A DNA stretch of 56,550 nt from Acidobacteriota bacterium (GTDB taxonomy: Bacteria > Acidobacteriota > Thermoanaerobaculia > Multivoradales > Multivoraceae): positions 1-56,550 of the forward strand of contig JAPOXA010000143.1 of the NCBI GenBank assembly GCA_026707325.1, given 5' to 3'. The notes below the pieces were generated by a model that had not been told where the DNA came from, made no database searches, and saw only the letters and a program-made list of their open reading frames with translations. The first letter of the stretch is position 1; every line of letters starts with the position of its first letter. Below, one piece after another: positions 47,026 through 56,550 of the stretch. Made by a program: the position numbers and the translations under genes.

Positions 47026-48311
47026 CTTGGTCGAACAAAGCGCTGGAGAGCGTGATCGCCACGCTGGAGAGTGGCTCCCGCCCCGCGGGCGGTGTATCCA
47101 CTCACGGCGGCGACGTGTTAAGCATCGGAGGCGAGAACATCCTGCAGTCCGGGGGAGTTACGCTCGAGGACGTAAAGCGCGTGCCGATCGCCTTCTTCAA
47201 CAAGATGACCAAGGGGCGCCTGCGTGGTGATGATGTTCTGATCAACAAGGACGGCGCCCAGACAGGAAAGGTGGGCTGGTATCGTGCTGGCCGCGATCTC
47301 ATTGCATGCATCAATGAACACGTATTCCTTCTGCGCGGCGATCCTGCCCGGATAACGCAGGGGTACCTCTATTACTCGCTCTTGTCTCACGTGGGGCAGG
47401 CGCAGATACGCCTGCAAGTGTCGGGCTCCGCGCAGCCAGGCCTCAAGATCGGCTTCACTAAGGGTGTCAATGTCGAAATCCCCGATGACCTCTGCGAGCA
47501 GTCAATGATTGTACGCGTTCTCTCGACCGTCGATCGCGCGATCGAGGAAACGGAGGCGCTCAGAGCCAAACAGCAGCGCCTCAAGACCGGCCTCATGCAG
47601 GACCTGCTCACCCGAGGCATCGACGAGCACGGCCATGTCCGCTCCGAACAGACCCAGACGTTTAGGAACTCGCCGCTTGGACGAGTCCCAGCGAGCTGGA
47701 CTGTAACTACTCTCAATCAACTCACTCCGGCGGATGCGCCGATTGGCTACGGCATAGTACAGCCGGGCGCCTACGACCCGAGCGGCGTCCGAGTGGCTGG
47801 GATCTATACCATCAACAGCGGATTTCAGCGCTGGCACATGTCATCTTCGGCGATCGAGGCGGCCTATCAACGTAGCCGCATTCGCTCCGGCGATGTGCTC
47901 ATGTCGATCAAAGGGTCTACCGGGCGCGTTGGTGTCGTCCCGCCAAACGTCCAAGGCAACATTAGCCGCGAGATCGCTCGTATTCGGCCCGGGCCCATGG
48001 TGAATCCGCACTTCCTACGGTTTCAGCTTCTCTCGAGTTCCTACCAGCGCTACTTGCTTAACGCTGAAGTGGGTACGACTCGAGCGGAGCTCTCGATCAA
48101 AGTGCTACGCGAACTGTCAGTAGCAGTTCCGCCGCCTGGAGAGCAAGACGAGATCGCGCTGCGACTTGAAGGCGCTGAGAGAAACCTGGGCGCGACGCGC
48201 TCCTCGCTTAAGAAGCTCCGGCGGGTGAAGGTAGGCCTCATGCAAGACTTGCTCACGGGCAACCGCCGCGTGACCCCACTGCTCGAACCACGCGAAGGGG
48301 TTGCGACGTGA
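47022..48311 (+). CDS. hsdS: Type I restriction-modification specificity subunit
   Basis: 429 residues with two target-recognition domains. The first covers residues about 1-150; a conserved helical spacer follows ([20 protein letters not shown], then [13 protein letters not shown]). The second covers about 215-365, ending in a second spacer with the parallel motif [15 protein letters not shown]. These pseudo-repeats are the normal HsdS design and set the two halves of a bipartite recognition site. ATG 47022 overlaps the hsdM stop. The GajA-like gene follows after 24 bases. Confidence 0.93.
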   Translation: MTWSNKALESVIATLESGSRPAGGVSTHGGDVLSIGGENILQSGGVTLEDVKRVPIAFFNKMTKGRLRGDDVLINKDGAQTGKVGWYRAGRDLIACINEHVFLLRGDPARITQGYLYYSLLSHVGQAQIRLQVSGSAQPGLKIGFTKGVNVEIPDDLCEQSMIVRVLSTVDRAIEETEALRAKQQRLKTGLMQDLLTRGIDEHGHVRSEQTQTFRNSPLGRVPASWTVTTLNQLTPADAPIGYGIVQPGAYDPSGVRVAGIYTINSGFQRWHMSSSAIEAAYQRSRIRSGDVLMSIKGSTGRVGVVPPNVQGNISREIARIRPGPMVNPHFLRFQLLSSSYQRYLLNAEVGTTRAELSIKVLRELSVAVPPPGEQDEIALRLEGAERNLGATRSSLKKLRRVKVGLMQDLLTGNRRVTPLLEPREGVAT

Positions 48312-48335
48312 GCAGGTGCGCCGGGAACGGAGGCC

Positions 48336-50051
48336 ATGAAGATGTGGCTCCGTGAGCTACAAATCCGCAACTTCCGGAAGATCGACGCGCTTACACTGAC
48401 GTTCCCGCGTGGTCTGACAGTGTTAGTCGGGGAGAACAACTCGGGCAAGACGACGATCATCGATGCGCTGCGTCTCATCCTATTTCCAAGCCGGGACTAT
48501 GGCTCCCTCCGGCTGACCGAGGATGACTTCCGCACGGGAACCGAGCACGCACCGATCGAGATCACCGGAAGGTTCACCGGACTTGAGTCAAAGGACGAAG
48601 TGCGTTTTCAAGAGTGCCTAGTCGACATCGGTGACGGCGAGTTTGAGATGCAATTCAACGCCCGGGTTGAATTCAACGAGGCGACGAGTCGTTGCAACGT
48701 CAAGATGTGGGGCGGGGAGACGGAAGGCGGCTCGCTTCCATCGGACTACTACGATCAACTCTCGACGATCTACTTACAGCCGTTACGGGACCCCGAGCGC
48801 GGTTTGCGGCCCGGCCAGCGTTCTCAGGTGTCCCGCCTTATCGACCGCCTGACGAAGGAAGATCAGCGCGCTGCGTTCGAGGCGATCGCCGATGACGCAA
48901 ATGACCAGATCCGAGTCCTGGAGCCGGTCAAAGATGCGAAGGGAGAAATCAACTCACAGATGGTAGCGATCGCAGGTAGCGAGTTGGCCCAGACCGCGGA
49001 ACTGATCTTCACGGACTCGACGTTTCGTCGCATCATAGCGGGTCTACAGCCTGAGATCGACGAGCTGCCGTTCGCCCTCAACGGGCTTGGCTACAACAAC
49101 TTGATCTTCACGTCCGCGACTTTGGGCACACTGCGGCGGAGTCCGGAATTCTCGTTTCGCTCAATTCTGGTGGAGGAACCCGAAGCGCACCTCCACCCGC
49201 AGTTGCAGAGGCTCCTTCTCAGGCATTTGGCTGATGTCGCCAGCAAGCACGGCCCCAGCGAGGTGCAGGTCATTGCGACCAGCCACTCCCCCATTCTGGC
49301 GAGTCAAGCTCCGATCGACTCCATCGTATTCGTTCATGAGGTCGACGACAGGGTCGGCGCCGTCTCGATCTGCTCCGTAGAGATTGACGAGAAGACCAAG
49401 AGAAAGCTCGAGCGGTATTTGGACGCGACGCGTGGGGAACTCTTCTTCGCTCGACGCATCTTGATGGTGGAAGGGATCGCGGAGGCGTTGCTACTCCCTG
49501 TGTTGGCCAGAATCGCCGGTGGCAGTCTGAGGGAGGCGGCGGTGACTGTCGTGAACGCGGATGGCATCAACTTCAACGCCTTTATCCCTTTGTTTGGAGC
49601 GGAAGGACTTGAGTTGCCAGTCGTGATTCTGACGGATGGCGATGCGAAGGAGGTCGGCGGAGAGGTGTCGGCGGCTGCGTCAGGCCTGAAGAAGCGGGCA
49701 GCGGAAATCCCGAACCTCAATGTTGAGATGTCCGAGAGAACTTTCGAGCATGAGCTCGCTCGATCCGAGGCGCTGCTACCGCACATGCTGGCCGCGCTCC
49801 AGGCACTACACCCCAGGATTGGAGCAACCCTCGAGGCCGAGCTTGGGAGGGCGTCGACTGCCGAGGAGAAGGCAACCAAGTTCTTGGAGGTCTTCGTCGA
49901 GAAGTCGGTCTCGAAAGGGCGTTTCGCGCAGGAACTCACAGGGCACTTGGCGGTATCTAGTGTCGGGGCCAACTCCGTACCGACCTACATCGCCGACGCG
50001 CTCAGGGAGCTGGGAGTCATAGGTGGGGCGAGACGCGATGGCGACAGTTGA
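48336..50051 (+). CDS. GajA-like OLD-family ATPase/TOPRIM nuclease
   Basis: 571 residues, close to GajA length. ATG 48336 has CGGAGG upstream. N-terminal ABC-type ATPase: LQIRNFRKIDALTLTF, Walker A GENNSGKTT near residue 32, Walker B ILVEEPEAHLHPQLQ near 280, and ATSHSPILASQ. The C-terminal TOPRIM domain shows the catalytic Glu in ILMVEGIAEALLLP and the Asp pair in VVILTDGDAKE. In Gabija, GajA is a nucleotide-sensing DNA nickase acting with the helicase GajB; here a UvrD-like gene follows with overlap. I call it Gabija-like from this pairing. It is placed inside a type I restriction operon, between hsdS and hsdR. Confidence 0.87.
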   Translation: MKMWLRELQIRNFRKIDALTLTFPRGLTVLVGENNSGKTTIIDALRLILFPSRDYGSLRLTEDDFRTGTEHAPIEITGRFTGLESKDEVRFQECLVDIGDGEFEMQFNARVEFNEATSRCNVKMWGGETEGGSLPSDYYDQLSTIYLQPLRDPERGLRPGQRSQVSRLIDRLTKEDQRAAFEAIADDANDQIRVLEPVKDAKGEINSQMVAIAGSELAQTAELIFTDSTFRRIIAGLQPEIDELPFALNGLGYNNLIFTSATLGTLRRSPEFSFRSILVEEPEAHLHPQLQRLLLRHLADVASKHGPSEVQVIATSHSPILASQAPIDSIVFVHEVDDRVGAVSICSVEIDEKTKRKLERYLDATRGELFFARRILMVEGIAEALLLPVLARIAGGSLREAAVTVVNADGINFNAFIPLFGAEGLELPVVILTDGDAKEVGGEVSAAASGLKKRAAEIPNLNVEMSERTFEHELARSEALLPHMLAALQALHPRIGATLEAELGRASTAEEKATKFLEVFVEKSVSKGRFAQELTGHLAVSSVGANSVPTYIADALRELGVIGGARRDGDS

Positions 50052-51843
50052 TCAACTCCGAGAGGCGATTCTCGCGCAGGATCCGACATGTCAGCAAAGG
50101 GACGCCATCTTTGCTCCGCAGTTGGAATTTCTCCTACGTGCCGCTCCCGGAAGCGGAAAGACCTGGACATCTTGCCGGCGCTTTATCTGGAGAGCGGCCA
50201 ACTGGCCTTACCCCGTTGGGGGGCTGGCTCTCCTGTCGTTCACGAACGCCGCTATCCGCGAGTTCAAGGCAGCCACCATCGACTTGGGGCGAAGAGACCT
50301 TCTCTCCGATCCGAACTACGTCGGTACGTTTGATTCGTTCGTTGAACGTTACCTTCTCGCACCGTTTGGACACCTGCTTACGGGTTCAGACAGGCGGCCG
50401 AAGCTCTTCCCGGGCCCACGTCCAGGGGACTGGAAGAACAAGGAGCTGAAAGCGTGGACGAAAGGCAAGGATGGGCGCAGGGTCCCAGTCCCGGCCTGGG
50501 AAGTCATACCCTTTCCGGATGGCAGGAAGATCGGCTTCAAGACGTCAAGTACTTTTGGAAGTAGGCCGATCGGTTCGGGCGCGGCGCCCGTCAACAAACT
50601 CCTGTCGCTAGGATTCTACAGCCATGCCCAACGGATCTTCTGGGCGTGGAAGCTCTTGAGGGAGAGGCCGTACATCGCGGAGCTGCTAGCGGCCCGGTTC
50701 CCCGAGATCATCGTGGATGAAGCACAGGATACGAATGCCTGGCTCGTGATTCTCTTGAATCTCGTGCGCGAGAAGGGAGCGAAGATCACACTAATCGGTG
50801 ACCCGGACCAGTGCATCTTCGAGTTCAGTATGGCGGATGCGACCTCGTTGCCTAAGCTCAAGAAGAAGTGGTCGATTCCCGAGAAGCCCCTGAACCGGTC
50901 GTTCCGTTGCAACAAGGAGATCGCCGCAGCTGTCCGCAACGTCGGCAGCAACGCTGACTTGAGCGGTGACCGTGACGGAGAAACCGAATGGCATCGGGCG
51001 TTTGTGGTTAGGGAAACGTCGAGCACGTTTTCGGATTGCCTGACGGCGTTTCAGGGCCTCGTTTCCAAAGCTGGAGTGAGCCTTCAGGATGCCGCAGTCG
51101 TCTGCCGAGGTCATGGTCAATTGCAGGCGGTGCGTGGCAAGGCGAACTACACTAAGCTCGAAGGCAAGGCAAAGCGGTTGGCTAAGGCCGCCTTCCTTCG
51201 TGATTCGAGACGGGACTACCGTTCCGCATCTCAGACCCTCGAACGAGTCCTGCGCGAACTAACAGGCGATGACCCTCTTTGGGAGCGCATCGATAGGGAC
51301 CCGAGATCGCTAGAGCGCATGGCAGTGTCATTGGCGATATGGAGGTTCGTTAAGGACCCGAAACGTCTAGAACCGGTATCTAGGATTGGCAATAGCTGGA
51401 TTCCGTCCATGCGGGAACAGTTGGGGAACCTTATCGAGGAGACCGGCTTGCAGTGTGAGTCGGCGCTCGGGCGCCAGATCAGGACGACCGGACTGTCGAC
51501 GGCCCAGAAGACTCTGCCGCTCTTCGAGCCGGTCCAGGACTTTCCGGAAGTGCGGCACGACACGATTCACCAAGTGAAAGGCGAGAGTATTGACGCGGTA
51601 CTGGTCATTGGCGGGACCCGGTTCTGGAACTCCGTGATGACGGCGGTAGGAAGTGGCGAGAGCACGGAAGAAAGGCGGCTGGCCTATGTGGCCATGACGC
51701 GAGCTCGCCACCTTCTCGTCGTCGGGTTACCGAAGGGACACTACGAGAAGCACCTAGGGACGTGGGTGGAGTGGGGCTTCAAAGTCGGGACGAAGTCGAT
51801 GCTAGAGCCGAAGCCAGCGAACAACGATGTGGCTCTAGGATGA
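50038..51843 (+). CDS. GajB-like UvrD/Rep superfamily 1 helicase
   Basis: About 601 residues from ATG 50038 (a GTG at 50023 is an alternative), overlapping the GajA-like stop by 14 bases. Superfamily 1 motifs run in order: AAPGSGKTWTSC (Walker A, near residue 37), LSFTNAAIREF, IIVDEAQDTN (Walker B, near 227), LIGDPDQCIFEF, a motif V region IHQVKGESIDAVLV, and LAYVAMTRARHLLVVG. In Gabija the helicase partner binds GajA and is thought to sense DNA ends. The order ATPase-nuclease then helicase, with overlap, is that of gajA-gajB. The hsdR gene follows after four bases. Confidence 0.87.
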   Translation: MATVDQLREAILAQDPTCQQRDAIFAPQLEFLLRAAPGSGKTWTSCRRFIWRAANWPYPVGGLALLSFTNAAIREFKAATIDLGRRDLLSDPNYVGTFDSFVERYLLAPFGHLLTGSDRRPKLFPGPRPGDWKNKELKAWTKGKDGRRVPVPAWEVIPFPDGRKIGFKTSSTFGSRPIGSGAAPVNKLLSLGFYSHAQRIFWAWKLLRERPYIAELLAARFPEIIVDEAQDTNAWLVILLNLVREKGAKITLIGDPDQCIFEFSMADATSLPKLKKKWSIPEKPLNRSFRCNKEIAAAVRNVGSNADLSGDRDGETEWHRAFVVRETSSTFSDCLTAFQGLVSKAGVSLQDAAVVCRGHGQLQAVRGKANYTKLEGKAKRLAKAAFLRDSRRDYRSASQTLERVLRELTGDDPLWERIDRDPRSLERMAVSLAIWRFVKDPKRLEPVSRIGNSWIPSMREQLGNLIEETGLQCESALGRQIRTTGLSTAQKTLPLFEPVQDFPEVRHDTIHQVKGESIDAVLVIGGTRFWNSVMTAVGSGESTEERRLAYVAMTRARHLLVVGLPKGHYEKHLGTWVEWGFKVGTKSMLEPKPANNDVALG

Positions 51844-51847
51844 GAGC

Positions 51848-54800
51848 ATGAGGGCCACGCGGCGGCAGCGAATCAAGCTGGACGAACGTCACCACGTCGA
51901 GAAGCCGCTGCTTGATCAGCTGTCGGGCCTCGGCTGGGAGGTCATCGACCTGACGGACAGGAGGCAGACCCCGGCCGAGAGCTATCGGACGAGCTTCACT
52001 CAGGTCGTGATGACCCCGGTGTTGCGCGAGCGACTCAAGGTCATCAACCCCTGGCTCGAAGACGATCAGGTCGAAGAGGTCGTGAAGCGACTCACCGGGA
52101 GCTTTCCTAGCACGGGGTTGCTGGAGAACAACAAGTACGTGTGGCATCTGCTGCTGGAGAACACCAGCGTCAGCGAGAACCGCCACAGCGGCGAGAGGAG
52201 CCCGACGGTCCGCTTCGCGGACTTTGCGACCCGCGAGAACAACCGCTTCATCGCAGTTTGCCAGTTCAAGGTCCGAGTCCTCGGCACCGAGCACCACATC
52301 ATCCCGGATGTCGTGCTGTTCCTAAACGGCCTGCCAGTGGTCGTGATCGAGTGCAAGTCGCCTAAGGTCAAGGATGCGATTCCCGAGGCCATCGACCAGC
52401 TTCTCCGCTACAGCGAGCAGCGCGGCGCAAAGCGGGAAGGTAATGCGCGGCTCTTCTACTACTGCCAGTTTGTCGTGGCGACTTGCCGGCAAGAAGCCAA
52501 GTTCGGCACGATCTCGACGCACACCGAGAAGTACTTCTACCGCTGGGCTGACCCGTATCCACGAACCGTAGATGACATGGACCACGGCTTGGGCAGCCCC
52601 AATGACCAGCAGCGTCTCGTGGCCGGCATGCTCGACCGAAACAACCTGCTCGACCTGATTCGGACCTTCACGCTGTTCTCCACGAATGACAAGGGCCAGA
52701 CGATCAAGATCGTCGGTCGCTACCAGCAGTTCCGCGCCGTGAAGCTGGCGGTGAGACGGCTGCTCGAAGGCCGCAATCCCAGGGAGCGCAGCGGGATCAT
52801 CTGGCACACCCAGGGCTCCGGCAAGTCACTCACCATGATGTTCATGGTTCGGGAGATGTACCGTCATGCACAGCTCTCCGACTGGAAGGTTGTCTTCATC
52901 ACCGACCGCACGCAGCTGGAACAGCAGTTGACCGAGACCAGTCAGAGCGTCGGCTTCACGGTGAAGCTGGCCGACAGCATCAAGAAGCTCAAGGAACTGC
53001 TCAGCGCCGACACTTCCGACCTCGTGATGGCGATGATCCACAAGTTCCGCGAGGCGGACCTGACCGAGACCTTCCCCGAGCTGAACGCTAGCTCCAACGT
53101 CCTCGTCATGACAGACGAGGCCCACCGATCGCAATACAAGCTGCTTGGAGCTAATCTCGACAAGGGCATCCCAAACGCCGCCAAGATTGGCTACACAGGT
53201 ACACCGATCGACAAGACCGAGCAGGTCTTCGGCGACTACATCGACAAGTACACCATGCGCCAGTCCATCGTGGACGGCGTGACCTTGGAGATCGTCTATG
53301 AGGGGCGCACGCACAACGCGGAAGTACCCAACCAAGCCGAGATGGACACGGCGTTCGAGGATGTGTTCAGCGACTACAACGTCCAGCAGCGGCTGGACAT
53401 CCTCGGGTACGGGTCGCGAGACGCGTATCTCGAAGCAGAGGCGACGATCGAGGCCAAGGCCCAGGACATGGTGCGCCACTACCTCCACCATGTGTTCCCC
53501 AACGGCTACAAGGCGCAGGTTGTGGCTACCTCAAGAGAAGCTGCCGTGCGCTACAAGAAGCACTTGGACGCAGCGCTCGCGGCGGCAGTCGCAGAGCTGG
53601 ACCAGGCCGACACTGGCAAGCTGAGCCTGGATCGCCTCAAGGCGATGAGGACGGACGTCGTGATCTCCGGCCGCCACAACGACCTGCCCCACCTCAGAGA
53701 GTACTCCCACCCGTCACGGCACAAGGTGAGCATCAAGAGCTTCAAACTGGCGTTCGGTAGTGAAGAAAACGGTGTCGACGGTGACGTGGGAATCCTCATC
53801 GTCAACAACATGCTGCTGACCGGCTTCAATGCGCCGGTCGAGCAGGTGATGTATTTGGACAAGGTCGTGGTTGCCCACAACCTGCTGCAGGCCATTGCCC
53901 GTGTCAACCGCGTGGCTGGCGAATCCAAGGACAAGGGCTTCGTGGTGGACTACGTAGGCATTGGCCACCACCTCAAGAAAGCGATCGACGCCTACGACGA
54001 GAGGGAGCAGAATGAGATCATCGACTCCCTGAGCTTCCCCGACGAGGAGTTGCGGGAACTCGAAGACGCTCACGCGACTGTAAGGGCCCTGCTCCAGAGA
54101 CACGGCCTCACGGACCTGAACGACCTCGACGCCTTCTACGATGTGTTCTACGATGAGGATCTTCGCTTTGACTACATGCTGGCGTTCAAGCGACTGACGA
54201 AGTCGCTCAACCTCCTGTTCCCCGCTCGCGAGGCCCTTAAGTTCATGAGTGACTACAAGACGCTCGCCGAGATCAATGTACTCGCCGGAAAGCACTTCCG
54301 TGACCAGCGGCTAAGCATGAAGGGGATTCCGGCGAAACTGCGCACAATCACCGATGCTCATCTCGAGTCCCGGGGCATTGATGTCAGAGTTCCACCAATC
54401 TCGATCCTCGACGAGGACTTCGAGAAGGGCGTCAGAAGGCACAGCCGTACGAAGACCAAGGCGGCCGCGATCGAACACGCGATCCGCCACCACCTTGACG
54501 TTGACCTGGACGATGACCCCGACCTGCGTGCTTCGTTCACTGAGGCCCTAGTTGCGATATTCGAGCAGTTCCGCGACAACTGGAACAAGATCTATGACGA
54601 GCTAGAACAGCTAAGAAAGAGAATCGTCAAGGCCGCCGACGAGCCGACCTACGGCTTGCATCGAAAGAAACAGATGCCTTTCTTCCGCATGTTCCAGCGC
54701 GAACTGCCCGATAGGGACAGGCCTAGTGCGGAGTCCTCGGAGGTGGCTGAGACGCGCTTTGTCCACGGTCCTGTGGACGAGGACCGAATCAGCTATCTCG

Positions 54801-55030
54801 TTGATCTGACGCAGAAGGTGTATCTTGTCGTTGAGAGAGAGCTGAAGTTGACAGGTTTCTGGGAGAGTCTTCCTGCCCGGAACAAGTTGAAAGCGGAGAT
54901 CCAACAGATCTTGCTCGCGCCCGAATTCTCCGGACTTCCCGCCGTCATTCAGAAGCGCAGCCACCTCATTAGCCGCGCTCTGGAGATAGCTGAGAGGAAC
55001 AATGACATCATTCTCTACGCGGACTGGTGA
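51848..55030 (+). CDS. hsdR: Type I restriction endonuclease subunit
   Basis: 1060 residues, the normal HsdR size. The N-terminal PD-(D/E)xK nuclease is seen in PDVVLFLNGLPVVVIECKSP (catalytic Glu and Lys near residue 168). The translocase follows: Walker A HTQGSGKSLTMMF near 320, FITDRTQLEQQLTE, the DEAH-like MTDEAHRSQY near 423, GYTGTPID, and later helicase motifs in NNMLLTGFNAPVEQVMYLD and QAIARVNR. It cuts unmodified DNA after translocation, using HsdM and HsdS from the same operon. The ATG lies four bases after the GajB-like stop. Confidence 0.95.
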   Translation: MRATRRQRIKLDERHHVEKPLLDQLSGLGWEVIDLTDRRQTPAESYRTSFTQVVMTPVLRERLKVINPWLEDDQVEEVVKRLTGSFPSTGLLENNKYVWHLLLENTSVSENRHSGERSPTVRFADFATRENNRFIAVCQFKVRVLGTEHHIIPDVVLFLNGLPVVVIECKSPKVKDAIPEAIDQLLRYSEQRGAKREGNARLFYYCQFVVATCRQEAKFGTISTHTEKYFYRWADPYPRTVDDMDHGLGSPNDQQRLVAGMLDRNNLLDLIRTFTLFSTNDKGQTIKIVGRYQQFRAVKLAVRRLLEGRNPRERSGIIWHTQGSGKSLTMMFMVREMYRHAQLSDWKVVFITDRTQLEQQLTETSQSVGFTVKLADSIKKLKELLSADTSDLVMAMIHKFREADLTETFPELNASSNVLVMTDEAHRSQYKLLGANLDKGIPNAAKIGYTGTPIDKTEQVFGDYIDKYTMRQSIVDGVTLEIVYEGRTHNAEVPNQAEMDTAFEDVFSDYNVQQRLDILGYGSRDAYLEAEATIEAKAQDMVRHYLHHVFPNGYKAQVVATSREAAVRYKKHLDAALAAAVAELDQADTGKLSLDRLKAMRTDVVISGRHNDLPHLREYSHPSRHKVSIKSFKLAFGSEENGVDGDVGILIVNNMLLTGFNAPVEQVMYLDKVVVAHNLLQAIARVNRVAGESKDKGFVVDYVGIGHHLKKAIDAYDEREQNEIIDSLSFPDEELRELEDAHATVRALLQRHGLTDLNDLDAFYDVFYDEDLRFDYMLAFKRLTKSLNLLFPAREALKFMSDYKTLAEINVLAGKHFRDQRLSMKGIPAKLRTITDAHLESRGIDVRVPPISILDEDFEKGVRRHSRTKTKAAAIEHAIRHHLDVDLDDDPDLRASFTEALVAIFEQFRDNWNKIYDELEQLRKRIVKAADEPTYGLHRKKQMPFFRMFQRELPDRDRPSAESSEVAETRFVHGPVDEDRISYLVDLTQKVYLVVERELKLTGFWESLPARNKLKAEIQQILLAPEFSGLPAVIQKRSHLISRALEIAERNNDIILYADW

Positions 55031-55716
55031 CGATGGATACCAAGTACTCCGTCAGAAGGTCGTCCAAACGAGCGAAGGTAACCATCACCATTGAGCGCGA
55101 CAGGACGGTGGTTGTGCATGCCCCGAGTCATGCGTCCGATGAAGCGATTGCCCGGGTAGTCGAAGCCAAGCGGCAGTGGATCTATGAGAAAAGGCGGAAT
55201 AGACAGAAGTACACGCGCCGGCCACATCCACCGGGTAAAGAGCTCGTCAGCGGCGAGTCTGTGCTATACCTTGGGCGACGTTACCGCATCGAAGTGGTGG
55301 AAGGGGAGGCGGCATGTGTCCGTTTCGATCAGAGGTTCCTGGTTCCGGCATCGCGTGGGTCGCGCAAGAAGGGTGCGATGCGAGAATGGTACATCGCGCG
55401 AGCGAAGAAGAAGATCCTGCCACGAGTTGTGGAGCGGGCTCGGGAGCTTGGCGTTTCGTTCGGACATGCGCGCATTGTCGACAATCGATATCGGTGGGGA
55501 TCATGCACGGTGCGTGACAACATCAATCTGAACTGGCGGTTGATCAAGGCGCCGATGTTTGTGATCGACTACGTTATCGCTCATGAGCTTGCGCACCTTC
55601 TGGAGCCGAACCACACGCCCCGATTCTGGAGCATAGTGAAGACACAGGCACCTGCCATGGAGAAGGCGCGTGGCTGGCTGAAGGAGCACGGCGAGCTTCT
55701 CGAGGAAGAGGTTTAG
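55027..55716 (+). CDS. YgjP-like (DUF45) zinc metallopeptidase-fold protein
   Basis: 229 residues. The C-terminal zinc site is HELAHLLEPNHTPRFW (HExxH with a third His), and RYRWGSCTVRDNINLNWRLI precedes it, typical of the YgjP/DUF45 family. The first 60 residues form a small beta domain (RAKVTITIERDRTVVVHAP). Such genes are often found next to hsdR; their role is not established, proteolytic control of the restriction enzyme being one idea. GTG 55027 overlaps the hsdR stop (GTGA); ATG 55033 is an alternative. It ends the defence operon. Confidence 0.9.
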   Translation: MTMDTKYSVRRSSKRAKVTITIERDRTVVVHAPSHASDEAIARVVEAKRQWIYEKRRNRQKYTRRPHPPGKELVSGESVLYLGRRYRIEVVEGEAACVRFDQRFLVPASRGSRKKGAMREWYIARAKKKILPRVVERARELGVSFGHARIVDNRYRWGSCTVRDNINLNWRLIKAPMFVIDYVIAHELAHLLEPNHTPRFWSIVKTQAPAMEKARGWLKEHGELLEEEV

Positions 55717-55953
55717 GGACCAGGCGCATGGTTCGGGCCGGGCGCGATTTGGTTTGGGGCGATGGTCCACCTTCAGCCGGAACGGATGACGGCGGGGCGG
55801 GTGGCTTGGTGGAAGCGACCCTCGTCGTTGCAGAAGTCGGAAGAGGTTCTGCGGATGGCGTCGAGGGCGGCCCCGAGCATCCGGAGTCAATGGACGCGGC
55901 CACGAGTAGCTCGGCGAGTGGTCACGCAGACCGGCGCGGCGCCAGCGGCGAGG

Positions 55954-56247
55954 CTACGACGTGCCCATCAAGCCCCGAATCACGCCTACCGGTCTCCCCG
56001 GCGCCTCCTTCGCCAGAAAGTGCCCGGAATCCTCGAACTCGCGCACCTCGACATCCCGAAGCGCCGACTTCCATCGCTCCAGTTCCTTCCTCCGAGACGC
56101 GATGTCCTTCAGGCCGCAGAGAATGAGCGCCGGCTTGTCCGCTAAAGCGGCGCGGTCCTCCCAGATCGAGCGCAGCGAGTCGCTCGCGCCCACGATGTAG
56201 CCTGGCAGCGCGGCGCTCGCGGCCCGTGCCGCGGGCGACGGCCCCGG
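55954..56247 (-). pseudogene. C-terminal remnant of an alpha/beta hydrolase
   Basis: About 97 codons remain open. They read as the last part of a haloalkane-dehalogenase-like alpha/beta hydrolase: IWEDRAALADKPALILCGLK, then WKSALRDVEVREFEDSGHFL with the C-terminal catalytic His. The nucleophile and most of the core are missing. The frame begins directly at the stop codon of the enoyl-CoA hydratase, so a deletion appears to have removed the N-terminal part. GTG 56193 could start a short product, but a functional enzyme is unlikely. The 237 bases between this remnant and the ygjP-like gene show no recognisable gene. Confidence 0.6.
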
Positions 56248-56550
56248 TCAACGCCCCTGGAACTTCGCTTTGCGACGCTGCACAAACGAAGCGATCCCCT
56301 CCGCGAAGTCCGCCGAGTTCGCCGTCCTTGCGCGCATGGCAGGGATCTCCCGGTACGCGGCCTGCTCGCCCTCTTCGAGATAGACCTGCGCCGCCCGCTT
56401 GATCTCCCGAACGGCGAGCGGGGCGCACTCGCAGATCTCCTCCGCAAGCTCCAGGGCCCGGTCGATCTGGTCGCCGGCGGGCACGACCTCCTGCGCGAAG
56501 CCGAGAGCGAGTGCGCGCTGGGCGTCGAATTCGTCGGCGCGCAGCAGGTG
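56248..56550 (-). CDS. Enoyl-CoA hydratase/isomerase, C-terminal part
   Basis: The frame is open to the right edge, so only about 100 C-terminal residues are present. HLLRADEFDAQRALALGFAQ and the following EVVPAGD are the conserved crotonase region where the product-exit helix begins. The end (ANSADFAEGIASFVQRRKAK) is the usual C-terminal helix with the family pattern S-x-D-x-x-E-G-x-x-x-F. It would act on acyl-CoA substrates in beta-oxidation or a related path. The active-site oxyanion residues lie outside the window. Confidence 0.9.
   Translation of the reverse strand, partial: HLLRADEFDAQRALALGFAQEVVPAGDQIDRALELAEEICECAPLAVREIKRAAQVYLEEGEQAAYREIPAMRARTANSADFAEGIASFVQRRKAKFQGR

Noticed and set aside
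41610..55953. Attachment-site repeats flanking the defence island
   Set aside because: I compared the sequences around both edges by eye and saw no convincing direct repeat, integrase or tRNA.
55717..55953. Small plus-strand frames after the ygjP-like gene
   Set aside because: They show no motif, no ribosome binding site and run antisense into the hydrolase remnant.

Overview
The window is very GC-rich bacterial chromosome, densely packed on both strands. The best taxonomic hint is the VWFA-related protein at 3.9-6.5 kb, an architecture typical of Acidobacteriota. Two large TonB-dependent receptors, Tat- and lipoprotein-exported enzymes and a YejABEF transporter confirm a Gram-negative envelope. 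I infer an acidobacterial or similar heterotroph; species cannot be told.

Layout. 0-3.1 kb: the end of a DUF3604 protein, a metallophosphoesterase, an APH-type kinase and a TetR regulator. 3.2-11.4 kb: an unrecognised protein divergent from TetR, the VWFA/TPR/TonB-C protein, and a three-gene operon read leftwards (dihaem c-type cytochrome, SDR oxidoreductase, rifampicin-phosphotransferase-like dikinase). A matching palindrome lies upstream of both TetR and this operon. 11.6-20 kb: two serine beta-lactamase-like exported proteins followed, in one tight run, by yejA-yejB-yejE-yejF. 20-25.8 kb: a vapBC pair, a TonB receptor, a tandem DsbA-fold protein and a second toxin-antitoxin pair. 25.8-41.6 kb: a catabolic cluster with a SUMF1-like protein, a TonB receptor, a sodium:solute symporter, a sulfatase, a Tat-exported enolase-superfamily dehydratase, a PhoD-like lipoprotein, a LamG/beta-propeller-like lipoprotein and a secreted beta-helix fused to an HpcH/HpaI-type aldolase. 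42-55.7 kb: a defence island, less GC-rich to the eye. It has a two-gene CBASS (CD-NTase plus Cap15-like effector), then hsdM-hsdS-[GajA-like-GajB-like]-hsdR-ygjP-like, i.e. a Gabija-like pair inside a type I restriction operon. 55.9-56.6 kb: a truncated alpha/beta hydrolase and the C-terminal part of an enoyl-CoA hydratase.

Two things stand out. First, a family of modular palindromic elements (about 50-145 bp, built of GC-rich hairpins, ends CTGGGTGCGC / GCGCACCCAG) occurs at least 14 times. Its end hairpin exists with different stem sequences that all keep pairing and, in the main class, keep the TTCT/AGAA loop. Copies sit inside reading frames, repeatedly between a well-marked start codon and the signal-peptide core of an exported protein, so the element is apparently translated as an N-terminal extension. 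Second, the 29.6-41.6 kb operon joins an exported sugar-acid dehydratase with an exported aldolase, which suggests a 2-keto-3-deoxy-acid pathway working outside the cytoplasm.

No tRNA, rRNA, CRISPR array or transposase gene was recognised.
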